This document shows positions 40,290-51,870 of a stretch of 64,000 nucleotides of DNA, piece after piece (the first letter of the stretch is position 1; each line of letters starts with the position of its first letter). This DNA comes from Tubulanus polymorphus (taxonomy: Eukaryota > Nemertea > Palaeonemertea > Tubulaniformes > Tubulanidae): NCBI RefSeq assembly GCF_964204645.1, contig NC_134027.1, positions 21,068,485-21,132,484 on the forward strand, in the 5' to 3' direction. The notes under the pieces are model-generated. The model saw only the letters and a program-made list of their open reading frames with translations, was not told where the DNA came from and searched no databases. The position numbers and the translations under genes are program-made.

Positions 40290-40640
40290 TAGGAGGTCAG
40301 TCTGTCACAATAATTACTACAGATGGCTCCTTCAAACCTAACATGAATCCGGCTGGATAAAGATCGAAGGCAAGAAAGTGGCAGAGGGTCTGGCTGCGAC
40401 ACTATCTACACCAGCAGTAAGATTGGAGTTTTGATGCCATTCAACAGGATCTACTCAGGCTTGCACATTCGATCTCTAAATGGAGGAGCTAGACAGCAAT
40501 ATTCGCCACAAATTCGATGGCTGTGCTGGGCAGGATCCTCACTGGGAATTTATCCTTTAACTGGCATGCTTCACGTCACAAGCATTCAACGTGCAGTGTT
40601 CTGGACATGGGCCCGGCCATGCAGGAGTTAAACTAGGGGT
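40290..40640 (+). pseudogene. RNase H-like fragment of a retrotransposon, degraded
   Basis: Near 40305 the frame reads TIITTDGSFKPNMNPAG and hits a stop. A shifted frame continues WIKIEGKKVAEGLAATLST. TDGS near the start, a small-residue/GW turn and a later GHAGV (near 40613-40628) are the usual landmarks of retrotransposon RNase H domains. Several stops and shifts show it is dead. Sequence to its left (about 39880-40290) may be the matching reverse-transcriptase remnant but is too decayed to name. Confidence 0.4.
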
Positions 40641-40689
40641 CCAGGGACACCATGCCCACTTGGGAAGTGGTTTCAAATGCTCAACAATC

Positions 40690-41140
40690 TAACAATTTCA
40701 ATATTCAATGCCCCCTGGTGACCATATACAAAAACCAATGACCTTGAAACTCACCACAATCATAGAACATGTCATGAACTACAACTTTGCAATTGATCAT
40801 GGTAATCAAATATCCCTAGGTACCAATTTGATAAGGAAATACCAAGTTCTTCTACTATTCAACGCCTCCTGGTGACCATATAGAACAACTTATGTCCTTG
40901 CAACTCATCACAATCATAGACGATGTCATGAGCTACAACTTTGCAATTGATTGTGGTTACAAAATATGCGTAGGTACAAATATAATATAGAAATACTAAG
41001 TTATTGTATTATTCAACGCCCCCTGGTGGCCATACACAAAAACCAATGACCACGAAACTTACTCTAATCATAGAACGCGTTATGGGCTACAACTTTCCAC
41101 TTGATTATAGTAACACAATATGCTTAGGTACGGCATCAAT
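40690..41140. repeat. Three-unit tandem repeat, about 154-bp period, each with a CCCCCTGGTG motif
   Basis: Units start near 40700, 40853 and 41007 and share 'attcaa(c/t)gcc(c/t)cctggtg', 'ccat', 'caatgacc'-like text, 'caatcatag', 'tacaactttgcaattgat' and 'taggtac'. The third unit reads, on the minus strand, ATGGCCACCAGGGGGCGTT, very close to the CTCF core TGGCCACCAGGGGGCGC; the other two have one or two changes. The array lies 1.0-1.5 kb upstream of the start codon of the large gene. Confidence 0.75.
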
Positions 41141-41149
41141 TTAATGTGG

Positions 41150-41740
41150 AAAAACTTTTTCCCACCTACGAATGAGTACTGATGACACCAAGATGGCCGC
41201 CAATTGCATCATAATTGGATAATCAAAAACACCTGTCTCAGGTATAAAACATCCCTTTCCAAAGAATACCAATCACAAATTGCAACAATGAGAAATAGTA
41301 TACCAGTAGGAAGCTACAGGACTTAAAATTCGGGCCAAAATAGACATTTTTAGGCACTTAATAGGTCATAGGATGGCCATCTTGAGTCTGATCAACCCAA
41401 TTTTTCCTATGCTAATGGGCCCTTGGGGGATTCAGATCTATACGAAAGATCAAGGTAATTGATAATAAAAGCGTCTCCACAATTTCCCTCAAAAAGTTCA
41501 AAAATGTGTAAAAAGTGCTGATTTTGGCGAACAACAATGGCTACCAGTCGGCCATCTTGATTCTGACAGGGCCAGTTTTTGGGCTGAATGAAGATGTGTC
41601 TAGACTAGGGTAGATTCATGTGTTACCCAAATATCAAGACATTACATGGAAGCGTCTTCAAAACTTCCCAAATAACTGGATTCCGTCGACAGATGGATGG
41701 ACGGATGTAAAGTAAACGCAATAGGCCTAGCCCGTAAGTG
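41150..41740. repeat. Dispersed retroelement-like repeat, related to 17430-17710
   Basis: Non-coding text with 'gtaggaagctacagga', 'ggccatcttga' twice and a 3' part containing 'cgacagatggatggacggatg', typical of the untranslated tails of old non-LTR elements. It follows directly on the CTCF-like array and may be one composite element with it. Confidence 0.4.
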
Positions 41741-41749
41741 GGCTAAAAA

Positions 41750-43800
41750 CTGGTAAACTGTCCAATGAAAGTCATTGGTTTAGGATAATATTCACGAAGT
41801 ACTGAAGTACCAGTGTATTTCCAATAAAATAAAATTGAATTGAATAGAAAAGTTTACAACAACTCAATTATAATATGCATTGAATGACATTTAATATTGG
41901 AACCATTTATTACTAGACCATAATTATGATTACACTGATATGAAAACATTTACCTTTTAACGCTGCATTGATGCAAGAATTAGATTTTTATAGATATTTT
42001 CAAACTGTAACCAATAGCGGGTGGCTCCGGCAATGTCTAAATCGAGACATATATACAAATACAATACAATAAACCTTTATTGTACTGACAAATTTATCAT
42101 AGTATACATGATTGTCGATGAAATACATGATGATTAAAAAAATCTTTAAAATGATGTGATACCAGACACGGATTTAGGGAGCGGGAATAGGCACGAACCT
42201 GGTTCCTTTCATGCCAAGAAAATATTTTCACTTCGGGTCATTCGCTTATAATTGAACGGATGATTATAGAAAGTGGCCGTTTAGCGAATTCGACGGATAT
42301 GATAGAAAAGTGGCCGATTCGCGAATTCGACGGATACCGCACCCAAACTCCGGTCGGGCCTGGCTTTCCTACTGAGCGTGCTATCTGAAAATCATATTGA
42401 TTAATCGTTTCTGATGGTAATTGTGAAATAATCTTTGAGATACGAGAACCTCTGCGTCGGGTCACAAGCAGCGGCGCTGGTCGATCGCCCGGACTCTTGG
42501 GCTCCGCAACAACCAGCGCCGTAGTTCTATATTGTGGACTGTTTATTACGGATACAAGCGCCAAATATTGTCAGTCAAGGGGGTGATCAAAAGAGATGCA
42601 AATCCGTCGTATTTTGATCAAAAGCCTGAATCAATCTCAATGATTCCCACGATGGATGGATATAAGTAAAGCTAATATTGTGGACAACTTGTGACGTCAC
42701 TGGTATGGGGGATACCAATCAAACCGACACAACCAATATTGTTTTAAAAAATCATACTTAATATCAAGAGACCAGGTGTTGTGTATTTATTTTTTCCAAG
42801 ATCCCCCAGACTTTCTGAAAACAAACTCACTGCTGACTGAATGAAAATTCGTATCGTATTGTATGTTTGGCTGGGGAGTCCTTTGCCAAACGGGAATTCT
42901 TGATGTCCTTGGTCCGTTCTTGAGAAATAGATGTCTTAGAAGATCCAGATTCTCATAACTAAACTCCATTCTTCTATGATGACATTTCGATATATTCTAC
43001 TCTTGACGAGATTGATACAAAAGTCGAGGCTCGTTAAAATACATTTTGACCCTCTCAAGATCTCTAGCTCGACTCCCTTTTGTCCCTTTTCTCTAATATC
43101 TCGTGATGCAACCAGCACTTGGCTTCCATTACTGCCCACATATCCTGTTTGCTCGCATCCTGTTGATCATATCCGGTGACCAACGATCCGTAGTTATAAT
43201 TTATGTACCTAATAACTATATAACATTGGCAACTACCTAGTTCTGACGTACATTCTAAATTTTAGACAACAAGGACATAAACTGCCCAGTACAAAAACGA
43301 TATGTCTTGCACTCTTAAAATTTTTGAAAGCGTAATAAAAGTTTGATAATGGGGATATGTTCTAAAGAGGACGTTTTATTGATGATTCTGACAGCTTTCT
43401 TCTGAAGAAGAAATGGTTGAAATTTGGTATGCATAACCCCAAACTATATTACAATAAGAATATTCAAAAGCATTTGTCAGCAAAACGACCGATAAACGAC
43501 AACTCGGAGGAAGACTAGTAGCTTCACTGAAATCTGAATTTATTCTTACAATTCTCAAGTCGTACATGCTTTTATACTATTACAGAAATGCATCCATAAA
43601 ATCCCCATTTAATTCCCATTGAAAAATAGTGCCGGTTTAAGAATTATAACAGTAGCCTTGCACTCTGTGACTGTGAATTCCATTGAATGACACAATAGAC
43701 GTATGAAAACCACTAGCAGGCATGGCTAGTGTCCTTCTCATGAATACAAATTGTAAAACAGGTATGACACAGGTGATGTGATAATACACATAACAGCATT
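41750..43800. other. Gene-free interval
   Basis: No supported gene. A 108-codon minus frame at 42238-42564 has no recognisable domain and sits in locally GC-richer sequence with two copies of 'gcgaattcgacggata' (near 42285 and 42324). The remainder is AT-rich sequence with no structure I can name. Confidence 0.4.
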
Positions 43801-43802
43801 AA

Positions 43803-44084
43803 ACGCTGGTAGCCAAATGTAGCAAAAATGAACTGGCTTGTGTTATTTCCAAGCCACTTTCCGTGGAACCGCTAAGAAACTTGTTTAAGTTATTGCGACA
43901 GGTCTTGAGGCATAATTTCTTCCCAGCCGTGCTAATGATCAGTGGTGGTTTAATGTCGCTGCACTTTCGGGTTATAGTACCATATGGCGGCTGTCCTCTG
44001 ACGGTGGCTGTCGGGTCACCAGGGACAGGAAAAACTCTGTCATTGAAATCGCTTCTTGGGATTTTCGGGCGACCGAACAAGTAG
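43803..44084 (+). pseudogene. P-loop ATPase fragment of a transposon-like multicopy family
   Basis: A 93-codon open segment between stops. Key strings are HNFFPAVLMISGGLMSLH, YGGCPLTVAVGSPGTGKTLS and KSLLGIFG. The Walker A motif is GSPGTGKT. I recall similar text (HNF-P-L, GG-M--H, GGCP, G--GTGKT) in multicopy uncharacterised proteins of corals, molluscs and lancelets, but cannot name the family. No start codon or splice signals were found, and the following sequence shifts frame, so this is a relic. It lies immediately upstream of the small gene at 44240-45138. Confidence 0.45.
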
Positions 44085-44239
44085 CTTTCCCGGAACCAAT
44101 GAGTAGTTGTTGGATCTCATGAGTGAAACGGATATTCCGGTTGCAGTCGAATGAGCTGGATGATCTGACGATTGCAACAACGGACCAGTCTCTAGCACCG
44201 CACAGAAGGTTCATCGAAATCTTGATTCTCGTCTTATTG

Positions 44240-45138
44240 ATGGTGAACGTAATTAATGGTGCATCCGCGTCTGTGTGTAAGTTTGCTCGGATATGATATA
44301 GTGTGTGATCTAGTCAAATCGAAATAAGTGTCGCTTTTAACCTAGGTTCAACTAATGGTGCGGATGTCCAAGTGCGACGGCATCGATGCCATTTGTATAA
44401 AAAAAAAACAACGCACCTAAATGAACTTACGGAGAACTTCGTTACAGCAGCAAAAACATTTGGAAATGGGAAAACAAATGTTCCGAGACGCTTTTTACTG
44501 GTAGAATCACCTGAGAGCTCCGTTTACTCTGTTAGTATGATTGTTTTATTATTTCTCTTAACTTCAATCGAGGATGGCCTATCAAATCATAAACGATAAT
44601 TTCAACATTTCCCTTCATTTTATGTCTTAGGTTATTCCGTCGACATGCGCCACAAGTAAATTCAGTTGTATTTACATCAGATATTTTGACGCTGATACGC
44701 AGACTGCTTTAAAGAAAAGTAAGTTTTAACACATATTTCAAAATTGGCACATGAAAATCATATTAAAATTCAACAAATTGATCATTTTTTCTTCAAAACG
44801 TCGAAGGAATTAAAAAAAGGTAAAACTTTTATCAAGAAGCCTACTCAATCAACGTATGTCACCTTGAAAATTGCTTGATTGCAGTTTTTTTTTCTATATG
44901 CATTTCAGTGTGTTCGGTCACGGAATTTATCGACGATAAACAGCCAAAGCGGATAAGAGCAATTGAGAAGGTATTGATAAAAGATAGCTTCATTTAATTA
45001 ATCTATTACCTATAGATGGGGAAGAGTGAAATCATAACACATGAAATCACAACGTTTTGTTTTACATTTTAGAATCAAGAAGTGAAAATTAAAGAAATTG
45101 AAGACGTGCATCCGAAGCGGGCTGGAACAATTGAAAAG
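44240..45138 (+). CDS. Unrecognised small multi-exon gene, possibly secreted; 3' end missing
   Basis: Five exons join in frame: 44240-44276 (extends 5'), 44346-44530, 44631-44718, 44909-44970 and 45073-45138, with donors gtaagt, gttagt, gtaagt, gtattg and gtaatc. The first exon carries IEILILVLLMVNVINGASAS, a signal-peptide-like stretch, but the in-frame ATG is in its middle; an upstream start or intron is probable. The product so far is about 146 residues and basic, with cysteines in VCST, HRCH, PSTCATSKFSC and KKMCS. Exons 4 and 5 both end PKR-x(2,3)-IEK at the donor, suggesting exon duplication. I recognise no family. The next sequence, 76 bp after the last donor, is BEL/Pao gag in antisense, so 3' exons are either lost or beyond 46.9 kb. 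Confidence 0.55.
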
Positions 45139-45214
45139 GTAATCTTGATTTTTTCTCAATCAATGTGTTATTTTGTCTTCTTGACTAGTCTTGGATATAT
45201 AACCATTTCTGGCC

Positions 45215-46889
45215 TTCCCAGGGTTTTGCAATAACGAGTGCACCGATGTGCGCCATTACAGATGTTGCATTTACCTCGTGGTTTCCGACATTATCTAGAC
45301 CGATGCCTAGAAGAGCGATTAAAGCATAGAGCTTTATCTCTAACGAATTTCACCCTTCTCTTCGTAGGTAAATCTCCCGAAAGCACTACAATCTACCAAC
45401 AAGTGTTCGTTACTGCAATGTGGACATCTCAACGGCTTCTTAGTCGCTGGTAGTAGATTTACGGTCATTTCTGACGATGGACCAATTGTTCCTTCAGATT
45501 GGCGCGTGATGAATGTCTTCCCCTTTTTACCTGTATACTTGTAGTCCTTAACATCAAAGATATTGCCAAAAACTGGGTTTGTTGCTACTCTTGCCTCTTT
45601 CTCTACAAACTCGGCAACATCACCAAAGTTGACATCTCATTACTGCTTCTCATTAACTGTATCAGCTGTTTGCGCCAGCGTTTCCTCAGGTCGTAAGGCA
45701 GGGGACTCACTACCTTTCGTAGAGAACCTGGGTTCTCGATCTTACTAAGATAGCCAACTTCCTTTAACGAATTTCTACAACTTGTCAACGTTATGGAAAA
45801 CTTCTTCAAACCATTCCTATCTTCTGATCTAAAGGCTGGACCCTTGGTGATTTCATTGACGTATGCTGTAGCAATTCGACCATAACGCTTCTTCAGTGCA
45901 TCTTTAGCTTCTGAGTATGCCAAATCGTCACTTCGGTTAAATAGCTTCTTACCAACTCGTTCACTTCACCAGACGTATACTGGGCAAGATAATAACATCT
46001 CGACGTATTACTCGGCGTTCTAGTCTCGATCAGCTATTCGAACGCATTAATAAACGATATATACTGCAATGCATTACCATCAAATATTGGCATTTCAGGT
46101 TTTGGAAGGGTCAATGAATTCGCGGTTGCTTCTCATTTGAAGCTGCTGGGTCTTCAGCAAATTTAAGATTGCTTCATCATTGGTATTGGCTATCTGATTC
46201 ACCTCATTAGTGTCGTTTCTCTCAACCTTCAGTGGCTGCCAAGCTGGTGCTTCAGAATCGAGGCTGACACCTGTAACATCGTACCTATTGTGGATATATG
46301 TAAGCAGCGGCCTCAGATAACCGTGTGCGAAGCTTAAGTTGCTGTTCTTCAATTCTGAGTCTTTCCTCCTCTTGTTTCAATACCAATCTTCGTTCTGACA
46401 GTTGTCTCTCGATCTCTTTCTAGAGCAGCAAGTTTTGCTTCTAAATGCTTTTTTCGGGTGGATTCTTCGATCAGCTTCACTTTGACGCTATTCTTTCTGC
46501 TCTTATGGCTACTGCTTACATGACTGACTGAGTCGTGAGGCGTGACGTAATCCTGGCGTAAGTCTGATATCCATCCTTCGGCTCTTCTGCTGAATACCGA
46601 ATAAGCTTCCTCTTTCTTCTCGTAGTATGTTTCGGTCAGGTCCTTGTCTTCGTCGGTCTTTAGCTATGCGATGTACACAGCGTAACTTTTTTCTAAGTTT
46701 TTTCCAACATGTCTTGATGTCGTTCAGCCGAGTTTCTACTTCGTCAACGTTTGATTCGCTGGACATCAATTCTCGAATCTCTCTTCTATTCCTCGTCAAG
46801 GTCGCCTTGTAACCAGCACGACTTCTCTTTTGCGAGGTTAATTCAGCTAGTTCGTCTTCGGTTGGATTGCCATCCCCTATCGACGTCAT
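45215..46889 (-). mobile_element. BEL/Pao LTR-retrotransposon gag relic
   Basis: Minus-strand frames, broken by shifts and stops, run in gag order. 46889-46509 starts at an ATG with a coiled charged segment (ELAELTSQKRSRAGYKATLT). About 46110-45950 shows the capsid-like MPIFDGNALQYISFINAFE and YYLAQYTSGEVNEL. 45923-45603 continues with AKDALKKRYG and PLPYDLRKRW. 45450-45223 carries CxxC/H/C zinc-knuckle text (CPHCSNEHLLVDC and CNICNGAHRC). This is the conserved gag layout of BEL/Pao elements. No protease, reverse transcriptase or integrase and no LTR pair were found, so it is a truncated, inactive fragment. Confidence 0.75.
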
Positions 46890-47278
46890 CTTGCTTTTGT
46901 GTTAAACAATGGGGGATCCTCAATTCGAATTGGGTATGGGGGCGATGACAATCCACGAACATATGTGACTAACGCTTCTTGTTGTATGATAATTTAATAG
47001 TTTATTTCCCTCGATAACGTTCAACGACGACGACGAACGACGGAAGGCGGTTTCTGGAATACACAAGTACAAAGAAACATCTAAAAGTTGTACTAGAAGA
47101 CGACGAACATAGATCGGACGAGAACACAGTATTGACGGCTAAGTCCCCAAATTGAATGATATGCAATAATAACACTATCGCTATGTACTAAATAACTATA
47201 AAGATGCCATAAACATGTAAAATGCTACGTTTCTAAGTTGCACTAGCTATGTATAAATTCGTGACAAAATACGGTAAG
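46890..47278. other. Leader-side sequence of the BEL/Pao relic
   Basis: Between the gag start and the next MITE. It could hold the untranslated leader and a decayed LTR, but no second LTR copy is present in the window to confirm it. No gene seen. Confidence 0.3.
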
Positions 47279-47563
47279 CATGGGCGTACCCAGGATTGTT
47301 TGTGGGGAGTTCGTTTTAAGGCATGTCTTGGGGTCCTCCCCCAGAAAATCTTTGAGAATTGCGTGAAAATAGGCGCGTTCTGGTGCAATCTGAGGCTGAT
47401 AGGTAGACTGGTTCCCGTTTACTTGGCATGTATCGATTTTATTTTGCTAATTTAGCAAATACAGACAAGTTCCGACGTTCGTCGACGTTTGAAAATTCGA
47501 AAAAGGGGGTTCGTTCGAACTACCGACAGTCCCTCCATCCCCCACCCCCTACGGACGCCCATG
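47279..47563. mobile_element. MITE with CATGGGCGTACCCAGG ends
   Basis: Left end CATGGGCGTACCCAGGA and right end CCTACGGACGCCCATG are inverted. Both inner sides carry G-rich/C-rich text ('gggagttcg', 'cccccaccccc'). About 285 bp and non-coding. A hAT-type element is likely, but no 8-bp duplication is clear. Confidence 0.55.
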
Positions 47564-50100
47564 GTAAAACTTACAACACATTATGACATTATGTTCCTAC
47601 GCATGTTCCACGATCCGACACATCCAACGACCAGGGCTCAAAGAGGCCGGTTTAACTGCGAGAAATGCTTTAATACAGCGTTAGAGCTATGTGACCGCTG
47701 AGGTGCGAGCCACCAATAATAATGTTATAGAAATATTTAACTATTAAACTATTGATCCCTAAAAACTAGCTCCTACATACTGAGTTAGTTTATTCACTTC
47801 ATAGAAACTCATTCAAGCGTCGTTCATTTATAGATAAATGGAAAACAACTTCAATACAGACAATTGTGAAGGGAATAAAGAAGTTTCCAGTTTCTAGGAC
47901 CGCATCGCGCGTAAAGAAATTACGATTTTCATTAATTTTGAAATATCTTAGTGGTTATTAAAGCTATATTTCCTATCTTTACTGAGGTTGAAGAGCGTTA
48001 TTTGCAGTTTTGGCCTGCGTTGGAATTTTTTAGATATCTTTCCTGACGACTGATCTGTAATCGATAGAGTTTGAGATTACGCGCCAAAGGGGTCTGCGCT
48101 CACTGCCCACCGCCATTTCACTGAACATTGAGATTTGGGAAAGGAAATGGCAAAAATACAATTTAATACTGGTTTCTAGTTATCAATATTGCTTCTTAAG
48201 GTTATACGTTACCTTTATTTTCGTATGGTTGAAATAGAATTTTGAGTGCTTTGATGAGCACGAGTTTTGTAGCATCGGGAAACTAAAGGATTTTTTGAAA
48301 GAAAGGAGACTTTCTGTGCTGATTGTTAAGGTGACCTAGTTGAAAGCCTATCTTTGCGTTTGAACAGAATGTACCGCTCCTGGTTGGAGACTCTAGAAGA
48401 AAATCAAGGTTTTGATATGTTTTTGAATATGTGGCTCAGTTGAATGTTGCAAAAATGGATGTTGACCCTCTAAAACAGAATATTAAATGGTGGACAGATA
48501 TGATATTCATGATATTGGAATTTGATATCAGTAAGGTTTTCTGGTCATGTTTTCAAGCAAGAAGGTCGATATTCAGTAAATTCATCGTATGATCCCAGAA
48601 TGAGGGATTACGAGAGAGACTTATGTAACTAGAATTTTTACCTGTCGGTTGGAAACTAGTAGATTTTCCGCAGATTCTGTTAACTCGATAAATTAGACGG
48701 CCGAAGCTCCAACTCCGATGAAACCGTAGTTTATTTCAACCAGCAGACAATTCAAAGCTTACAAAATCTCGGTGTTTTTCAGGTATGGGTATTCCAAGTG
48801 ATATAGCAAGGATCCATCCAAGACAAAAGTCTAACTCTGGTTGCTACATAATTCTAGAAACTTAAATATATATCTTTACAAGCTAGATAGGTTTATAACA
48901 TGTCTGACACATTCTCAAAGACATTACTAGTATAACTGCTTAGAAATAGATGTCAAACTATTGTTACAAACACTATCACTATCAAATCGATGCTCAATAA
49001 AGTAAAACGTTCACTGTCTCCAGTATGTGACGAGAATGAACAAAGAAGATATAACATAAAATGCATACAGATACACACTAAATAAATAACAGTTCTTGAA
49101 ATTAATAATAATAATATATAGTACTAAATAATATCTGGGACCAACTACGCTATAGGAACAACCGTAATACGTTGTCCCGACGTTTAATGAATCTGGAATT
49201 GATCTCGTCGTAAGCGGAAGGGTCTGTGTCCTTCCAGAAATGTTATGAAATGTGCTGCTCGTTGAAGCGGCGGATATGCGAGCTCTCCGATAGACACTTT
49301 AGAATACCACCAGGAACATACGTTATATCTTCAGAACAAATATTTGTTTCAAATTAATTTCGTCGGTCTTTGATATGGATTCATATCTTGGTCGTTGTGT
49401 CATTTAATCGATTCTGGGTCATCGACAAACGTTGGGTCTACCACCACGATCAGCTTGATCAACACCGGCATTTCCTTGATATTCATTGTGATCTATTCAG
49501 GACGGATTATTAGCGCATGTTGAACTGATTTGAACAAATTTTGGACCAGTCGCACGAATTGTGAGACTTAACCGTTTAAATCGTAGCTAAGTCTCATCCC
49601 GCTAATGGGAAATTTTCTTCACTTGGTTTTCTCATCGCTTCGAAATTTGTTTTCACGATTCTTTTTTAAGTCGAAAAAAATTCCAGCAAACCGAATCACC
49701 CACCAAAGATAGTACGTTGTAGTAGTACGCTGTCCAGGACCTCACCCCCCAAAAGGCGTGATCAAATCCCTGGATCGGATGATCCTGCATACTTTTGTCT
49801 GACTTTCACTGGTAACACGAGTACGAGCGCGTTTTGCCGGCCGATCACCATCGTGCACTGCGTACATGCTGATATAACTTCGAGACAGACAGGTTACTGG
49901 AGAACGGGCCTACTCAAATTTGGCCAGTAGGGCGTCCCGAAAAAGAAAGCCGCTTAAATACGGGTCCGCGGCTCTTTTTGAGGGGCAGTTCTATTTCAAG
50001 AAAAAGGGCCTTTCATCGTGAAAAAAGCACAGAATATGATCTTATTTATGATTTTTCGATAACCTTAACTTTAAATCACGTTGAATTTAATACCGTCAAC
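47564..50100. other. Gene-free interval
   Basis: No reading frame, splice pair or RNA gene that I can support on either strand. AT-rich single-copy-looking sequence with scattered repeat words. A short frame near 48368 (MYRSWLETLEENQGFD) looks protein-like but has no splice context and ends quickly. Positions 49905-50040 share 'aggggcagttctattt' and 'gaaaaagggc' with 63600-63700. Confidence 0.4.
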
Positions 50101-50239
50101 AACATTACTTAAGTAGTAAATTAGTGGAATAAATTTTAAATTTAAATTTAAATTTTAAATTTTCCCTAATTTCCCTGGGAGACTTTAAGGGAGGTGCGAA
50201 CCCGCACTCCCTTTGGATCCGCCGCCCCTGTACAAAATC

Positions 50240-51003
50240 CAGGGGCGGATACAGGGGGTCGCACCTGCGGCACGTGCGACCCCTTGAATTTGTCAAGTGC
50301 CCTTTTCAAAAAGATTCACATGAAAATACCGTCCGGCCCGCTACAGCGCCCGCAAAAATACGACGTCCGGACCTATGAAATGAATTATAAATTTGAATAT
50401 ATATTGCCAAAAAGGGCACGTTATATTGCAAAAAATGGCACGTTTTATTGAATCAATTGCCAAAAAGGGAACATCATATTGAATCAATTGCCAAAAGGCA
50501 CGTTATATTGCCAAAAAGATTGTCAAAAAGGGCACGTTAATTTTCCAAAAATTCAGAAAAGGGCTCCAAAAATCGTTTGAAAAATCCTGTTATGGGCAGA
50601 ATTATTCTCCAAAATGAGGGATTGCAAAAAAATTGCAAAAAAATCCTAAAGGCACATTGCATTGCCAAAAGGGTGCGTTCATCAAAAATTCAGAAAAGGG
50701 CTAAAAAAATATTCGGCTCAAAAATATGACTAAATAACTATCACATTCTAAAAGGGGCACATTCAAATTGCAATAAATATTAAAAGTGGTTTGTTATTGC
50801 CTAAAATTCAGACAAGGGTATTTTTTGCTATTTTGATGCCTCAGATGCTCTGATACGTAGCTGGGCTTCAATTTTTAAAACGTTCTATAAACCCTTGGTG
50901 GCTTCGTACCTTCGGTGCTCGCCTCGCCGTGGTAATACAAATCCGGACAGGTGCCCTCTTGAATGAGTGCTACCCCTTGAATTTGGGCCTAGATCCGCCC
51001 CTG
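50240..51003. mobile_element. hAT-like MITE with minisatellite core
   Basis: Left end CAGGGGCGGATACAG and right end CTAGATCCGCCCCTG are inverted, 764 bp apart, with inner matching text 'ccccttgaatttg' near both ends. CAGGGGCGG ends are common in hAT derivatives. Another inverted copy of the end word lies just outside on the left (50214-50230), so insertions may be nested. The core is the minisatellite annotated separately. Confidence 0.6.
50398..50830. repeat. Degenerate minisatellite, unit about 25-30 bp
   Basis: Irregular repeats of 'attgccaaaaagggcac' followed by 'gttatattg' or 'gttaatttt', and of 'aaaattcagaaaaggg'. Unit spacing and sequence vary, so this is not a CRISPR-type array. It forms the core of the MITE at 50240-51003. 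Confidence 0.65.
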
Positions 51004-51360
51004 AAATCTAGAACGAAACACTCGAGACATGGCCTGATAACCGACCGCGCGTAAAAAATGATATCGCTTTTTGAGACCATGACGTGCTGCCATCTACTGG
51101 TACTCCCAATGAACTTGTGTCCATTATAGCGGACACAGTGCTGATGATCATTTACTCGATGATAAGGTAAAGTGTTTTATTCTTTAATGAAAGTACATCT
51201 ATTATTGTACTATTCAATGCGATATTTTAGGTTGGTTTCAGGCGGTCGAGCTATAAACTTCATACTGGTGCGTGGAGGGATGCAAAAACGAGCAAAATAA
51301 TTTTTTATAGTCTGTGCAAATTACGTCTAGGTCCCAGGCCTAGGTGTACATGGACCACAG

Positions 51361-51484
51361 GCACTCGCCGATGGGCTTGGGATAGACTACTATTCCTGGG
51401 GTTTTTGATAGTGTTAAACATGAATACGCTATCAAAAACCCTAGTAACTGTACGTATCCCAAGCCCATCAGCATCGGCGAGTGC
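51361..51484. repeat. Long perfect-arm inverted repeat (foldback)
   Basis: Left arm starts GCACTCGCCGATGGGCTTGG and right arm ends with its reverse complement, with one 4-5-bp insertion. Near the centre, GGGTTTTTGATAG pairs with CTATCAAAAACCC. Arms are about 50 bp around a 15-bp loop. No target duplication is obvious. Confidence 0.75.
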
Positions 51485-51870
51485 TTGCGCATGGACGAAA
51501 ACCAGTGCGAACTTTGCTTTTTGTGGTTAGTCCTGTTGAACAAGAGGTCTGGACGTATGATTGAACGTACTGTAGTTTTATCTGAGGTGTTTTTTTAAAA
51601 TCATTTTGAATACCGAGAAGATAATAGAAGGGTGTCATGGTGAGGTCGAGAAAAAAGAAACGAATTAAGATTTGACTCTGGGTTAACTCATTGAAAATAA
51701 ACTAACTTATACTCAGAGTAAACTAACTCATTCCTATGGAACTTGGTCCAGCGTTTGAACATATTGAGTATTAGAGTCTTCACGTCAGTGTCAGTGAATA
51801 TTTCAATAGCTTTGCACTCAAATGAAATGCTATTGCTAAAATTTCATTAAGATAAACACTAGGTCTAATG

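Noticed and set aside
42238-42564. 108-codon minus frame
   Set aside because: No recognisable motif, no splice sites linking it to a neighbour, and internal duplicated words.
45222-45330. Possible sixth exon of the orphan gene (GFAITSAPMC...) or Cys-rich reading (CNNECTDVRHYRCC)
   Set aside because: The same bases read in antisense as the zinc knuckles of the BEL/Pao gag relic, which explains the cysteines.
45238-45748. Several plus-strand frames of 60-70 codons
   Set aside because: Antisense shadows of the BEL/Pao gag.
50398-50830. Repeat array resembling a CRISPR
   Set aside because: Units are irregular and there are no unique fixed-length spacers; the context is animal DNA.
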